A stretch of DNA of 64,000 bases from Neptunomonas sp. (GCF_016744175.1 NZ_JADGEV010000003.1:62001-126000); one strand, 5' to 3'; shown: positions 47,931 to 57,704, counted from the stretch's first letter. Numbers and translations: made by a program. The notes: a model not told the origin generated them from the letters alone.

Positions 47931-47982
47931 GTATTTTGTCGTAATGAAACGGCCTTTTAAATCTGCAGAAAGTGGAGACATC

Positions 47983-49707
47983 ATGTTCAAATGGTTAAGC
48001 GCCGCGATTGACGGCCAAGGCCGCGACCGTTTAGAAGATGCATTTCGCTGGCTTTATACTTTTGTAAAACCTCAGACCAAAGCAATAATGGGCCTGATGT
48101 TATTGTCGGTATTTGCATCAGGCATGGTGTTATTTCAACCCTGGTTAACAAAAACACTCATCGATGATGGTTTGATAGCCAAAGATTACGGCACGTTAGT
48201 GAGCGTTGCTTTATTGATGATCTCGGTGGGTATTGTTAGTACGGCTTTATCTGGTGTGACCCGCTACTTACACACGCGCTTATCTGGTCGGATTCTTTTT
48301 GCGCTGCGCGATAATCTTTATCATCACTTACAAACATTGTCGCCAACCTTTTATGGCAAGCGTCGTATCGGTGATCTTCTTTCAAGACTTGACGGTGATG
48401 TAGCCGAAATCCAGCGCTTTGCCGTGGACAGTATGTTTTCTGCTGTGAGTAGTGTTTTGGGTTTGGTTGGTTCTGTAGTAATGCTGTTGGCATTATCGTG
48501 GAAATTGTCGCTATTAGTTGTGATTATGATTCCACTAGAAGTGCTGTGGCTACGTTGGATGCGCCGCAAAGTTGAAGTAAGGATACGCACTATTCGTGAG
48601 CGCTCTGCTGACTTATCGAGCTTTTTGGTAGAGACACTGCCCGCCATGAAATTTATCCAATCGGTTGGTCAAGAGCATCGCGAGCGAGAAAGGCTGAGCA
48701 ATCTCAATGAGAATTATCTGAGTGATTTACTTAAGTTGCAGGTAACAGAATTTTTTACTCAAGCTATACCGGGCACGCTAACCTCACTAACACGTGCTTC
48801 CGCTTTTTTAATTGGTGGTTATTGGGTGATAGAAGGTAACTGGCAGCTAGGCTCATTGATCGCCTTTTCTACTTATTTGGGTATGGCTGTTGGCCCAGTG
48901 AATAGTTTATTAGGTTTGTATGTTGCGATTCAGCGAATGAGTGTCAGTTTGGGGCGTGTGAATGAACTGCGGATCGAGCAGCCTGAAATTCCATTTGATG
49001 CTGATTGGAAGCCACTACCGGAGAATGTAAAAGGGGAACTTCATTTTCATAACCTTAGTTTCTCTTATCCTGGCCGAGAGCAACTTATTCTATCTGAAGC
49101 GTCGGCTAGCTTACCGGCAGGAAGCAAGGTGGCACTGAGTGGCTCCTCTGGTGTTGGTAAATCCACGTTGATCGACTTGATGCAACGCTACTACGACCCT
49201 CAATCAGGCAGTATTTTGTTAGACGGCATCGATATTAGAACTATTAACCCGCTTGAACTTCGCAAAACTATTGCGGTAGTAAGCCAAGATATTGTTTTGT
49301 TCAGGGGCTCATTACGTGAAAATATCCGTTATGCCAGCCCGCAAGCAAGTGAAGAGCAAGTAGAGGCAGCAGCTGAACAGGCGCAATTGCAGAGCTTAAT
49401 TGCAGAGTTACCTCAAGGAATCGACAGTATTATTGGGGAGAGGGGGCAGCAGCTTTCTGGTGGGCAGCGACAACGTATAGCTATTGCTCGGGCTTTGCTA
49501 CAAAACCCAACTATTCTCGTATTAGATGAAGCCACCGCTGCTGTTGATGAAATAACTGAGGCTCAGGTAATTGATGCGGTAGACCAGCTTTTTGCTGGCC
49601 GTACACGCATATTAATTAGTCATCGTGCTTCAACACTTGCGGGTGCTGAACAGCGTGTAACTCTTAAAGATGGGAAGCTGATTGTTGGTGAGGAACTCTC
49701 AGCATGA
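47983..49707 (+). CDS. qhpF: ABC exporter QhpF for the modified gamma subunit
   Basis: About 574 residues. Six-helix ABC membrane domain (about 40-330), then ATPase: Walker A GSSGVGKS, signature LSGGQRQRIAIARALL, Walker B ILVLDEAT, H in ISHRAST. ATG 47983 follows GGAG by 5 bases; earlier ATG/GTG starts lie in the terminator. In Paracoccus QhpF is thought to move cross-linked QhpC to the periplasm, since QhpC has no signal peptide. Only one copy exists in the window, so it presumably exports both QhpC1 and QhpC2. Stop overlaps qhpE (ATGA). Confidence 0.9.
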   Translation: MFKWLSAAIDGQGRDRLEDAFRWLYTFVKPQTKAIMGLMLLSVFASGMVLFQPWLTKTLIDDGLIAKDYGTLVSVALLMISVGIVSTALSGVTRYLHTRLSGRILFALRDNLYHHLQTLSPTFYGKRRIGDLLSRLDGDVAEIQRFAVDSMFSAVSSVLGLVGSVVMLLALSWKLSLLVVIMIPLEVLWLRWMRRKVEVRIRTIRERSADLSSFLVETLPAMKFIQSVGQEHRERERLSNLNENYLSDLLKLQVTEFFTQAIPGTLTSLTRASAFLIGGYWVIEGNWQLGSLIAFSTYLGMAVGPVNSLLGLYVAIQRMSVSLGRVNELRIEQPEIPFDADWKPLPENVKGELHFHNLSFSYPGREQLILSEASASLPAGSKVALSGSSGVGKSTLIDLMQRYYDPQSGSILLDGIDIRTINPLELRKTIAVVSQDIVLFRGSLRENIRYASPQASEEQVEAAAEQAQLQSLIAELPQGIDSIIGERGQQLSGGQRQRIAIARALLQNPTILVLDEATAAVDEITEAQVIDAVDQLFAGRTRILISHRASTLAGAEQRVTLKDGKLIVGEELSA

Positions 49708-50432
49708 GTGAGTCTATTATTGTCAACGAGGGTGCAAGTAATAACGTAGTAGACCGTACTGGCATTCGAGTCGGTATAGTTGATAGCGGTTTTCGTGTAG
49801 ATCAGCAGGACTGGGTCGAAGATGGCGCTGCATTTATACTGCACGAAGGTGCACTGTGGATGGATGAGCCCAGCGAAGATCCAATCAACCATGGATCGCG
49901 ATTGTTGGATATTATTCATCACCATGCACCAGAAGCGCTCTTTTATGCAGCGCAGGTTTTCAACCAACGTAACACAACCACAGCAGCACAGGTTGCGGCG
50001 GCTATTGATTGGTTAGTTAGTCAGAAGGTACGAGTAATAAATTTAAGTTTAGGTTTACGTGATGATCGCCCCGTTTTAAAAGAAGCCGTTAATAAGGCGT
50101 TATCAGCCGGTGTTATTTTGTGCGCATCATCCCCTGCTAGAGGCGATCCGGTATATCCTTCTGCATATGACGGCGTAATACGGATGACCGGAGATGCGCG
50201 GTGTGCTTTGAATGAAATATCATGGCTTAATACTCAGTATGCCGATTTTGGTGGACATGTTTTAGGCTTTGACCAGCAACAGCAAACGGCAGGAGCGAGC
50301 CTTGGGTGTGCTCATATGACGGGTCACATTACGCAGTTATTACAGGCTTCACCCGATGCAGGTAAAGAGGTGGTCGTTAAAAAGCTGCAACAACAGGCGA
50401 GTTATCGTGGGCCAGAACGTCGGGTATCATAA
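49704..50432 (+). CDS. qhpE: Subtilisin-like leader protease QhpE
   Basis: 242 residues, no signal peptide, thus cytoplasmic. Catalytic triad D27 (GIVDSGF), H63 (NHGSRL) and S199 (AGASLGCAHM). The usual oxyanion Asn (AAGN) is not present; CASSPARG occupies the site. QhpE cleaves the 28-residue leader of QhpC at the VVA end. A single copy must serve both QhpC precursors. Order here is F-E-G, whereas the described Paracoccus order is E-F-G. Confidence 0.9.
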   Translation: MSESIIVNEGASNNVVDRTGIRVGIVDSGFRVDQQDWVEDGAAFILHEGALWMDEPSEDPINHGSRLLDIIHHHAPEALFYAAQVFNQRNTTTAAQVAAAIDWLVSQKVRVINLSLGLRDDRPVLKEAVNKALSAGVILCASSPARGDPVYPSAYDGVIRMTGDARCALNEISWLNTQYADFGGHVLGFDQQQQTAGASLGCAHMTGHITQLLQASPDAGKEVVVKKLQQQASYRGPERRVS

Positions 50433-50511
50433 GATAATTATATTCAGAAAGTCGCCTAACTTAATGGGCTCTTAGCTAACATTACCCTTATTCATTAGGA
50501 GTTATTTCCAT

Positions 50512-51879
50512 ATGGCAGTAGTAGAAACAACCTCCATTGTTATTCTAGGTGCAGGCCCGGCGGGTGGTGCCGTTGCCCTTGGTCTAAAAAAACTGGGTTA
50601 TACAAATATCACAATAGTTGGCGAACCACGCCCTTTTTGTGCGATGGAAGGTGTTTCTGAGCGTGTTGTGGATGGCTTGCGTGGTGCAGGCTTTAGCCAT
50701 GCATTAGATAAACTCCCGTCAGCATCAGCACGATTTGTTACTTGGAATGGTGTAACCAGCCAAGCTAATACTGAGCGACTGATTGACCGCGCTGCCTTTG
50801 ATGCGGCCATATTAATGGATCTTGCGATTCAAGGTATTCATGTTATCCAAGGTCGTGCGGGTGATGTAACGTCTACACTAGCAGGGCATATAATCAGTGT
50901 CGATTCATCAGGACAAAACATACAGCTTGGCGCTGACTTTTTGGTAGAGGCCCGTGGCAGAGCTGCCCCTTCAGCTAAACTCAAGCGCTTGCGCGGTGCT
51001 GAAACCGTTTCAATCTTGCAGTATTGGGAAGGCGATCAAGGAGAGCGACAGTCTGCGGTACAAAGCTTTGAAGACGGCTGGGCATGGATGGCGGCTGATG
51101 AAAAGGGTAGACGATACTTGCAGCTTACTTTTGATGTTGCCTCATCGATACTTCCTGAAAAATCCCGTTTAGCAGAATTTTGCATTGAAAAACTAACAAC
51201 CTTAGAGCAGGCGCAGCCTTATCTCGCCAATGCGACGTCTACGGGTGAGATACATGCGCGTACCAGCACACCTATTTTATGTCAGGAAGCCGTAGGTGAT
51301 AACTGGATTAGAGTAGGTGATGCAGCCATGGCCGTTGATCCGTTATCGGGTAATGGCATATTCCAAGCGCTTTCATCATCACTACAAGCGCCTGCTGTGA
51401 TTAATACACTGCTACGTGAACCTGAAAAAGCGCAATTAGCTCAGAGGTTTCACCAATTACGTGTAACTGAACTTTTCTTTCGTTTTGCCCGCATTGGCCG
51501 AGATTTTTATGCCATGGAAGAACAATGGCTGGATCAGACTTTTTGGGCCTCTCGTGCTCAATGGCCTGATAATCAGCCAATGCATCAGCAATCGGATATA
51601 ACTCAACTGCTCGTAAAAACACTGCCTGTTGTTAATCAAGGATTGATTGAGGCAGTAAATGTGGTTACGTCGCCAGATCAGCCATTAGGCGTGTGGCACC
51701 TTAATGGCGTTCCGCTTGCACCTATTGTAAAGGTATATCAAAGTAGCCCTGATGAGTTAGCAGCAATACAAGAACAATGCTTAGCTATGCAGTTAAATGA
51801 GCAGCAACAGAGTCAGGTACTGCATTGGTTAGTGGGGCAGGGTGCCTCTTTTAAAAACAAAGAAAATGAATCTTTGTAA
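50512..51879 (+). CDS. qhpG: FAD-dependent monooxygenase QhpG
   Basis: 455 residues. N-terminal Rossmann motif VILGAGPAGGAVALGL; FAD-binding block IRVGDAAMAVDPLSGNGIFQAL. The tryptophan-halogenase-like/geranylgeranyl-reductase flavoprotein pattern matches QhpG, which adds the two oxygens to the Trp of QhpC during CTQ formation. TAGGAG precedes ATG 50512, 79 bases after qhpE. Only copy here. Confidence 0.9.
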   Translation: MAVVETTSIVILGAGPAGGAVALGLKKLGYTNITIVGEPRPFCAMEGVSERVVDGLRGAGFSHALDKLPSASARFVTWNGVTSQANTERLIDRAAFDAAILMDLAIQGIHVIQGRAGDVTSTLAGHIISVDSSGQNIQLGADFLVEARGRAAPSAKLKRLRGAETVSILQYWEGDQGERQSAVQSFEDGWAWMAADEKGRRYLQLTFDVASSILPEKSRLAEFCIEKLTTLEQAQPYLANATSTGEIHARTSTPILCQEAVGDNWIRVGDAAMAVDPLSGNGIFQALSSSLQAPAVINTLLREPEKAQLAQRFHQLRVTELFFRFARIGRDFYAMEEQWLDQTFWASRAQWPDNQPMHQQSDITQLLVKTLPVVNQGLIEAVNVVTSPDQPLGVWHLNGVPLAPIVKVYQSSPDELAAIQEQCLAMQLNEQQQSQVLHWLVGQGASFKNKENESL

Positions 51880-51898
51880 ATATTGTTAGGTTTTATTA

Positions 51899-51944
51899 CA
51901 CAATAGCCCCGCTACATTTTACATCGAGTAGCCGGGCTATTGTG
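51899..51944. terminator. Bidirectional hairpin between qhpG and the di-heme gene
   Basis: CACAATAGCCC pairs with GGGCTATTGTG, with an inner GCTAC / GTAGC stem. Placed between two convergent genes, with TTTTATTA on the qhpG side, it is a likely two-way terminator. Confidence 0.7.
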
Positions 51945-51975
51945 AGAGTTACTGTGTTTGAGAGAATAAAGTCCA

Positions 51976-53487
51976 TTACAAATTATTAATAAACTTCAGC
52001 AATTTCTCTCGCTCAGTTTTATCTAATTGCATGTAGTTTTGTTTAGTTGCTTCTGCTTCACCCCCGTGCCACAAAATAGCCTCTTGAATATTACGGGCAC
52101 GACCATCATGCAAAAAATTGGTATGACCGTTGACGGTCTCAGTGACGCCAATACCCCAGAGGGGGGCTGTACGCCATTCTTGAGCAGTGGCTTCAAAGTC
52201 AGGTCGGCCCGATAAGCCTTTTCCCATGTCATGCAGTAACAGATCTGAATAGGGACGGATTAGCTGATTTTCTAGCCGAGATATTTCGTGTTCTCCTGTG
52301 ACTGCTTGTGATTTATGACACCCTGCGCAACCGGTTGAGTGGAATAGCGTTTCACCTTGCTGAACAGTGGGGTCATCCATATTACGCCGATAGACGACGC
52401 CTAATAGCTGTAAATAGGTGGTAACATCTTTAAGTTGATCAGGTCGTAATTCAAATTCTTTGCTATCAAAGGTGGCGAGACAATTAAGTTGTTCTGGTTC
52501 GCAATTTTGCCGCGATTTATGTGCGAGGTTTTGATCATCATGGCGATAAAGAAATAACTCATTGTTAATCCCCATGTCATTAAAGGCAGCAATGGCAGAT
52601 TGTTGGCGAATATCAAACGCATTAGCCTTCCAAGAAAAGCGCCCGAGTATTTTTCCACCGCGTTCCAAATCCCATACATAATTAGGGCGCCCTGAAATAC
52701 CATCCCCATTTTTATCATCTGGGTCGGCCCATTCTAAAATGGTTTTTTCAGGAATAGCTTCAAGTAGACCTAATCCGAATACGGGGGGCGCTAGTCGCAT
52801 TTCATATTGTGTGTTGTCAGGAAGCGGCCCGTAAGCTAGGTTGCTTAGTAAGAACCTTGGCTTGCGTAGGCTATAACGTTCGCCATCAGGAAAGTGCCCG
52901 TAGGTCTCATTCCACTTCACACGGACGGTCGCTTCTGGTTTGACGCCTTCAATCGACCTATCACTGATTTGCGCTCCATAACCAGGAGGCGACAATGGCT
53001 CACCATAAGGTCCTATTCCAGGAACAGACACTCGCACAAACCCTCCGATAATGGGCTCATTTTCATCTGTTGGTGGTTGAGCCCGTCCGTCGCCTTGGTG
53101 GCAAGACTCACATGAAGTGTTGTTAAATAGCGGGCCTAGGCCGTCGGCATCTCTTCGCCAACCTGATTTAATTGCAGGGGTAAAGGATCTTTCAAAAATA
53201 CCGTCGCCGCGATCAAAAGCGGCAGATAAACCCCATGACAAATTGGGTGCTTCTTGCTCAAAGGCTTTTTCAGCAGAATGAAAATGCGTTAGATCACCAC
53301 CGCTGAGACTAGCAGGCAATTCTTTAGATAAATAATCCATTTTGGCTTCACCGTAACCATTATAGGGTAACCAAAATGACTGGTAAGCTTGATAAGCCAG
53401 TGCGCCAATAGCCAGTGTAAGAACAGTAAACCCGGCTTTAAGCAAAGAGGTAAAGGCGGGTGTTTGATGGCTGCTTAAATCAGACAT
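51976..53487 (-). CDS. Di-heme c-type cytochrome, DUF1111 (thiol oxidoreductase-like) family
   Basis: 503 residues. N-terminal membrane anchor or signal about 15-38; heme motifs CESCH (in NTSCESCHQGDGR) and CAGCH (in GCAGCHKSQAV). The DUF1111 block LSNLAYGPLPD and GLGLLEAIPEKTIL is present. Homologues usually sit beside imelysin-type iron-acquisition genes; here instead it is next to qhpG (convergent) and behind a Fur-like site. It could be a QHNDH electron carrier or an unrelated iron-linked cytochrome. I favour neither firmly. Confidence 0.82.
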   Translation of the reverse strand: MSDLSSHQTPAFTSLLKAGFTVLTLAIGALAYQAYQSFWLPYNGYGEAKMDYLSKELPASLSGGDLTHFHSAEKAFEQEAPNLSWGLSAAFDRGDGIFERSFTPAIKSGWRRDADGLGPLFNNTSCESCHQGDGRAQPPTDENEPIIGGFVRVSVPGIGPYGEPLSPPGYGAQISDRSIEGVKPEATVRVKWNETYGHFPDGERYSLRKPRFLLSNLAYGPLPDNTQYEMRLAPPVFGLGLLEAIPEKTILEWADPDDKNGDGISGRPNYVWDLERGGKILGRFSWKANAFDIRQQSAIAAFNDMGINNELFLYRHDDQNLAHKSRQNCEPEQLNCLATFDSKEFELRPDQLKDVTTYLQLLGVVYRRNMDDPTVQQGETLFHSTGCAGCHKSQAVTGEHEISRLENQLIRPYSDLLLHDMGKGLSGRPDFEATAQEWRTAPLWGIGVTETVNGHTNFLHDGRARNIQEAILWHGGEAEATKQNYMQLDKTEREKLLKFINNL

Positions 53488-53489
53488 TA

Positions 53490-54047
53490 TTAGCTCTCAT
53501 TTTGTGTTACCAAAGTAGCACCATCGCCAATCCGGCTTGATTGATTTCTCGTTAACCACAACCGTAATGCGAGAAGTAATACAGCTACAATCGCTAACCA
53601 GCATCCATAGCCGATTAGTAAAGTAGAGTAGGTTGATTCTGTTTCAATCCAAACAGAGAAGAAAAAGTAGGCATACCACGAGCCACCAGCAAATACGGGG
53701 CCCAACCACATACTGATCCAGCGTTTTTGCATGGAAATCGCATTAATACAGATGACACTGAAAATAGTAAGGCGCATTAATAGCTCTGGATTATCAGTCC
53801 AGTAGATGAAGTTATTAACGTGATAGTTGTAAATAAAAGTAGTGAATTCGGATAGGCAAACAAGTGCCATCCCGATTCTGAGAACGGTATAGACAATATG
53901 CATCATCTGGTTTTCGGCTTTGATAGTGACGCCTTTGTTAACCACATAGAAATAGAATGTCATTGCTAGGCTGGAGACGCCTAAACAGAGCCCAACTGTC
54001 CAAAATCGGAAAAGTTGCGAAAGGTAAAGCAGTTCGAGTTCAGTCAT
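53490..54047 (-). CDS. Unknown small membrane protein
   Basis: 185 residues with five predicted helices (about 12-33, 47-66, 85-105, 113-135, 141-165) and no recognised motif. It starts a two-gene unit with the DUF1111 cytochrome, only 2 bases apart, so its function is likely linked to that protein, perhaps as a membrane anchor or quinol partner. No heme or metal ligand pattern stands out. Confidence 0.7.
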   Translation of the reverse strand: MTELELLYLSQLFRFWTVGLCLGVSSLAMTFYFYVVNKGVTIKAENQMMHIVYTVLRIGMALVCLSEFTTFIYNYHVNNFIYWTDNPELLMRLTIFSVICINAISMQKRWISMWLGPVFAGGSWYAYFFFSVWIETESTYSTLLIGYGCWLAIVAVLLLALRLWLTRNQSSRIGDGATLVTQNES

Positions 54048-54072
54048 ATTATTTGCTTATGAAAATGATAGT

Positions 54073-54091
54073 GCGAATTATTATCATTAAT
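54073..54091 (-). promoter_or_regulatory. Fur-box-like site
   Basis: Minus strand ATTAATGATAATAATTCGC matches the 19-base Fur consensus GATAATGATAATCATTATC at 14 of 19 positions by eye. It lies about 25 bases upstream of the membrane-protein/DUF1111 unit, where a Fur operator would be expected. Confidence 0.45.
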
Positions 54092-54380
54092 AATAAGGTT
54101 TTATTCAATAGTTAATATTTATATCTATATAAATATTGATGAGTGGGGGAATTTATCGTAAGCAGATAAAAAAAGCGGTGAGCACTTTGTCATGCTCTGG
54201 GATACAGGATTACAACGTCAATTTTATAAAGTGATGGTTATCTGGGAAAGTTGTCTTTTAGACGCGCAGTAGTTTCGGCAAACTTACCTTCCTAGCACTA
54301 TACTATATGTTCGTTTACTCATATATGAACACTACATAGACTGCGTGTCGTAGGTATGTGACATATGAAAAGGAGTTTAT
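54092..54380. other. Intergenic region before the GGDEF-EAL gene
   Basis: No coding signal. It holds the promoter of the diguanylate gene; AAAGGAG near 54370 is its ribosome binding site. Confidence 0.5.
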
Positions 54381-57300
54381 ATGGCTTGGTCAGCATTATT
54401 TGAAATAAAATCTATTACAAGGTTGCTCGTCATCGGGTTCCTTGTAATGATTTCATTGATGGTGTTGTTTGCCAGTATATCGCTACAAGAGAATAGAAAA
54501 ACTGCTGAATTGAGCGACAAAATATATCAACATCCGTTCTCAGTTACCAATGCTGTGTTAGAAGCAAATTCTGACATTATAGCCATGCATCGATATATGA
54601 AAGATGTAGTGTTAGCGACCAATGAAGACGAGTTAGCGCGGGCTATTGTGCTTGTAGAACAACATGAGAAAGCAGTTTACGGCCATTTTGAATTAATCAA
54701 AGAACGCTTTCTCGGTGAGAAAGAAACAGTCAATGCTGCTTTCTCTGCATTTGTTGATTGGAAAATGATTCGTACTGAGGTTGTTACGTTACACAATAAT
54801 AACCAACACGAAAAGGCTGTAGCCATTACCATGGGAAAGGGTGCAAAACACGTAGAATTGCTAACCCAAAGAATGGATGTAATGATTGATTTTGCTCGAA
54901 ATAAGGCTTTAGAGTTTAAGATCAACAGTCAGAAAGCGTATGAAAAAAGTGTCTCATACCTCTACTTTTTGATCGTGTTTATCATTCTTTCAAGTGTAGC
55001 TACTGCATTTTTTGTGATCACTCAGGTAAGAAAAGTTGAGCAAGCTCGAAAAGAGAATGAAGAACGCTTTGAAGGCCTTTTTAGCAACTCTGAAATTTCT
55101 ATTTGGAGTGAAGATTTTTCATCTGTTCAGCTTGTTTTAAATAGTCTCAAAGATACGGGAATAAGCGACTTAAAACAGTACTTGCAGCAAAATATGCCAC
55201 TAGTCAGAGAGCTGGCAGGAAAAGTTGAAGTTAATTATGTCAATAATGCAACGCTAAAACTATTTGGTGTAAAAACTAAAGATGAGTTTATGAGCAAAAT
55301 TGACAGAACCTTTGGCTCTAATGCGATTGAAGTATTCATTGATGAGCTATGCGCTATTTGGGATAAGCAGGAAACGTTTCAATCCGAGGTGAATTTTAAC
55401 ACTATCGATGGTAAAGAATTTAGCGCTTTCATTACCTTTCGAATTCCGAAAAAAGAAAGTGATTTTCTAAATATTCCTGTCAGCATTGTTGATATCACAG
55501 CTCAAGTTGAATCTCAAAAGCTCGCTGAGCAAGAGCAGCAACGCTTCCGTGACATGGTTAATGCTACCGACGGAATTGTTTGGGAAGCCGACGCTAAAAC
55601 GTTCACTTTTACCTTCATTAGCGATCAAGCAGAACGCTTGTTGGGCTACTCGAAAAATGACTGGTACCAACCAGGATTTTGGGTTAGCCACCTCCACCCG
55701 GAAGATAAAACATGGGCGCCTAATTACTGTGCCTCATGTACCAATAAGATTGAACCTCATAATTTTAAATATCGCTTCATTACAGCCAAAGGGGATATTG
55801 TTTGGTTGCATGATTTGGTTACAGTCGTTACCGAAAATGGGGAACCGCGTTGGTTACGTGGGATCATGGTTGATATCACCGCGCAAAAGCAAACAGAGCA
55901 GTTAATTCGCGAAGAGCGTGACCGAAGTCAACTGTATCTAGACACGGTACAGTCGTTAATGGTGGCGCTGGATACGGATGGAAATATTACGATGGTTAAC
56001 GGTTTTGGTTGCGAAATTCTTGGCTACCATGAGCAAGATTTACTGGGTAAGAATTGGTTTAGTACGTGCCTTCCTCCCTCGGCTGACTCAGAAACCGTTC
56101 ATTCTTACTTTGATAGCTTAATTGCCGAAACTAATCGAATTCATTCGTATTTGGAGAGTGAGATCCTCAAAGCTGATGGTAGTCGACGATTGATTGCTTG
56201 GCGAAATTCGTTACTTTACGATGACCAACATCAGATATGTGGATCGCTCAGTTCAGGAGAAGATATTACTGAGCGTAAAGCTGCAGAACGGGAGATACAT
56301 AACCTTGCATTCTATGATGTTCTAACGGGATTGCCCAATCGTCGGTTGCTCATGGATAGGTTGCAACAGAGTATGGCAGAAGGTGAACGTAGTGAAAATT
56401 ATAAAGCACTATTATTCATGGACTTGGATAACTTCAAAAACCTCAACGATACTCTAGGGCATGACCTAGGAGATCAACTTCTGATAGAAACGGCTAGACG
56501 CATTCAGCGCTCTATTCGTGCTGTCGATACTGTCTCTAGACATGGAGGTGATGAATTTATCGTGCTATTAGAGCAGCTGGGCAGTGATTTAGAAGCTGCA
56601 GCCCAGCGTGCAAGAACAGTTGCTGAGAAAATTCTTGATCAACACCACTTGCCGTATGAGCTAAGTAATCAAATTTACCAAGGGTCGATTAGTATCGGCA
56701 TTACTCTATACCGAGGAGAGCATCACGGTCACGATGAGTTGATGAAGCGTGCTGATCTGGCGATGTATCAAGCTAAAAAGGCGGGGCGTAACTGCTTTTG
56801 TTTCTTTGACCCAGAAATGCAAACGACTATTTCTTTACACACAGCGATGGAGCATGACCTTCGCAAAGCGATTGATGAGGAAGAATTTGAGCTTTTTTAT
56901 CAACCTCAGGTCGATACTGAAGGTTATTGTGTGGGGGTAGAAGCATTGATTCGATGGCATTCGCCTGAGCATGGTTTTACTCCCCCCGCAGAATTTATTC
57001 CAGTAGCAGAAGATAGTCAGCTGATTCTGCCTATTGGCCGATGGGTAATCAAACAGGCTTGTAATCAATTGCTTCAGTGGCAAAAAAGCCCTTCCACTGA
57101 CCAACTTACCTTAGCGGTCAACGTCAGCGCCGTGCAGTTTAAACAAGATGACTTTACCCAGCAAGTCACTGAATTGGTTTTGGCTTCGGGGATAAACGCT
57201 ACTCGTCTTAAACTTGAGATTACTGAGAGTATGCTGATGGAGGATATGGATGCTGTTATCTGTAAAATGACTGAGCTTAAACGACTTGGCATCTCATTCT

Positions 57301-57626
57301 CGCTGGATGACTTTGGCACCGGCTATTCTTCGCTTTCCTATGTGAAGCTCCTACCATTGGACCAGCTTAAGATTGATCAAACTTTTGTCCGAGATATTCT
57401 AGTCGACCCCAACGATGCCGCTATTTGCAAAGCGGTGATTGCTCTTGGCAAAAGCCTAGGCTTGCATACGATTGCTGAAGGTGTTGAGCAGCCTTTACAG
57501 TGGGCAATATTGCATGATTCAGGCTGTGAAGGTGCTCAAGGGTATCTTTACGCTCGCCCTATGGCGATTGATGATTTTATGAAATGGCATAAAACACATA
57601 TGAATAAATTTAGAGTAATAGCATAG
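54381..57626 (+). CDS. Membrane PAS-GGDEF-EAL cyclic-di-GMP protein
   Basis: 1081 residues. Two helices (about 12-33 and 192-213) flank a periplasmic four-helix-type sensor; then PAS-like segments (about 225-370, 385-510, 520-640), GGDEF (722-726 in RHGGDEFI, intact active site) and EAL (854-856 in VGVEALIRW). Downstream EAL residues NVS, DDFGTGYSS and the EG of IAEGVEQ are present, so both synthesis and hydrolysis of c-di-GMP are possible. No obvious tie to the amine genes. Confidence 0.92.
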   Translation: MAWSALFEIKSITRLLVIGFLVMISLMVLFASISLQENRKTAELSDKIYQHPFSVTNAVLEANSDIIAMHRYMKDVVLATNEDELARAIVLVEQHEKAVYGHFELIKERFLGEKETVNAAFSAFVDWKMIRTEVVTLHNNNQHEKAVAITMGKGAKHVELLTQRMDVMIDFARNKALEFKINSQKAYEKSVSYLYFLIVFIILSSVATAFFVITQVRKVEQARKENEERFEGLFSNSEISIWSEDFSSVQLVLNSLKDTGISDLKQYLQQNMPLVRELAGKVEVNYVNNATLKLFGVKTKDEFMSKIDRTFGSNAIEVFIDELCAIWDKQETFQSEVNFNTIDGKEFSAFITFRIPKKESDFLNIPVSIVDITAQVESQKLAEQEQQRFRDMVNATDGIVWEADAKTFTFTFISDQAERLLGYSKNDWYQPGFWVSHLHPEDKTWAPNYCASCTNKIEPHNFKYRFITAKGDIVWLHDLVTVVTENGEPRWLRGIMVDITAQKQTEQLIREERDRSQLYLDTVQSLMVALDTDGNITMVNGFGCEILGYHEQDLLGKNWFSTCLPPSADSETVHSYFDSLIAETNRIHSYLESEILKADGSRRLIAWRNSLLYDDQHQICGSLSSGEDITERKAAEREIHNLAFYDVLTGLPNRRLLMDRLQQSMAEGERSENYKALLFMDLDNFKNLNDTLGHDLGDQLLIETARRIQRSIRAVDTVSRHGGDEFIVLLEQLGSDLEAAAQRARTVAEKILDQHHLPYELSNQIYQGSISIGITLYRGEHHGHDELMKRADLAMYQAKKAGRNCFCFFDPEMQTTISLHTAMEHDLRKAIDEEEFELFYQPQVDTEGYCVGVEALIRWHSPEHGFTPPAEFIPVAEDSQLILPIGRWVIKQACNQLLQWQKSPSTDQLTLAVNVSAVQFKQDDFTQQVTELVLASGINATRLKLEITESMLMEDMDAVICKMTELKRLGISFSLDDFGTGYSSLSYVKLLPLDQLKIDQTFVRDILVDPNDAAICKAVIALGKSLGLHTIAEGVEQPLQWAILHDSGCEGAQGYLYARPMAIDDFMKWHKTHMNKFRVIA

Positions 57627-57704
57627 GTATGACAACATAATCACCTTGATGTCGTATCAATGGCTAACTCGCCTACTGAGTAATCTGCTATCCTGTATGC
57701 AGGG

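Noticed and set aside
47917..47982. Earlier start for qhpF
   Set aside because: It begins inside the terminator hairpin; GGAG before 47983 gives the better start.
51976..53487. Di-heme cytochrome as certain electron acceptor of QHNDH
   Set aside because: Position alone suggests it, but the family and the Fur-like site point elsewhere, so the role is left open.
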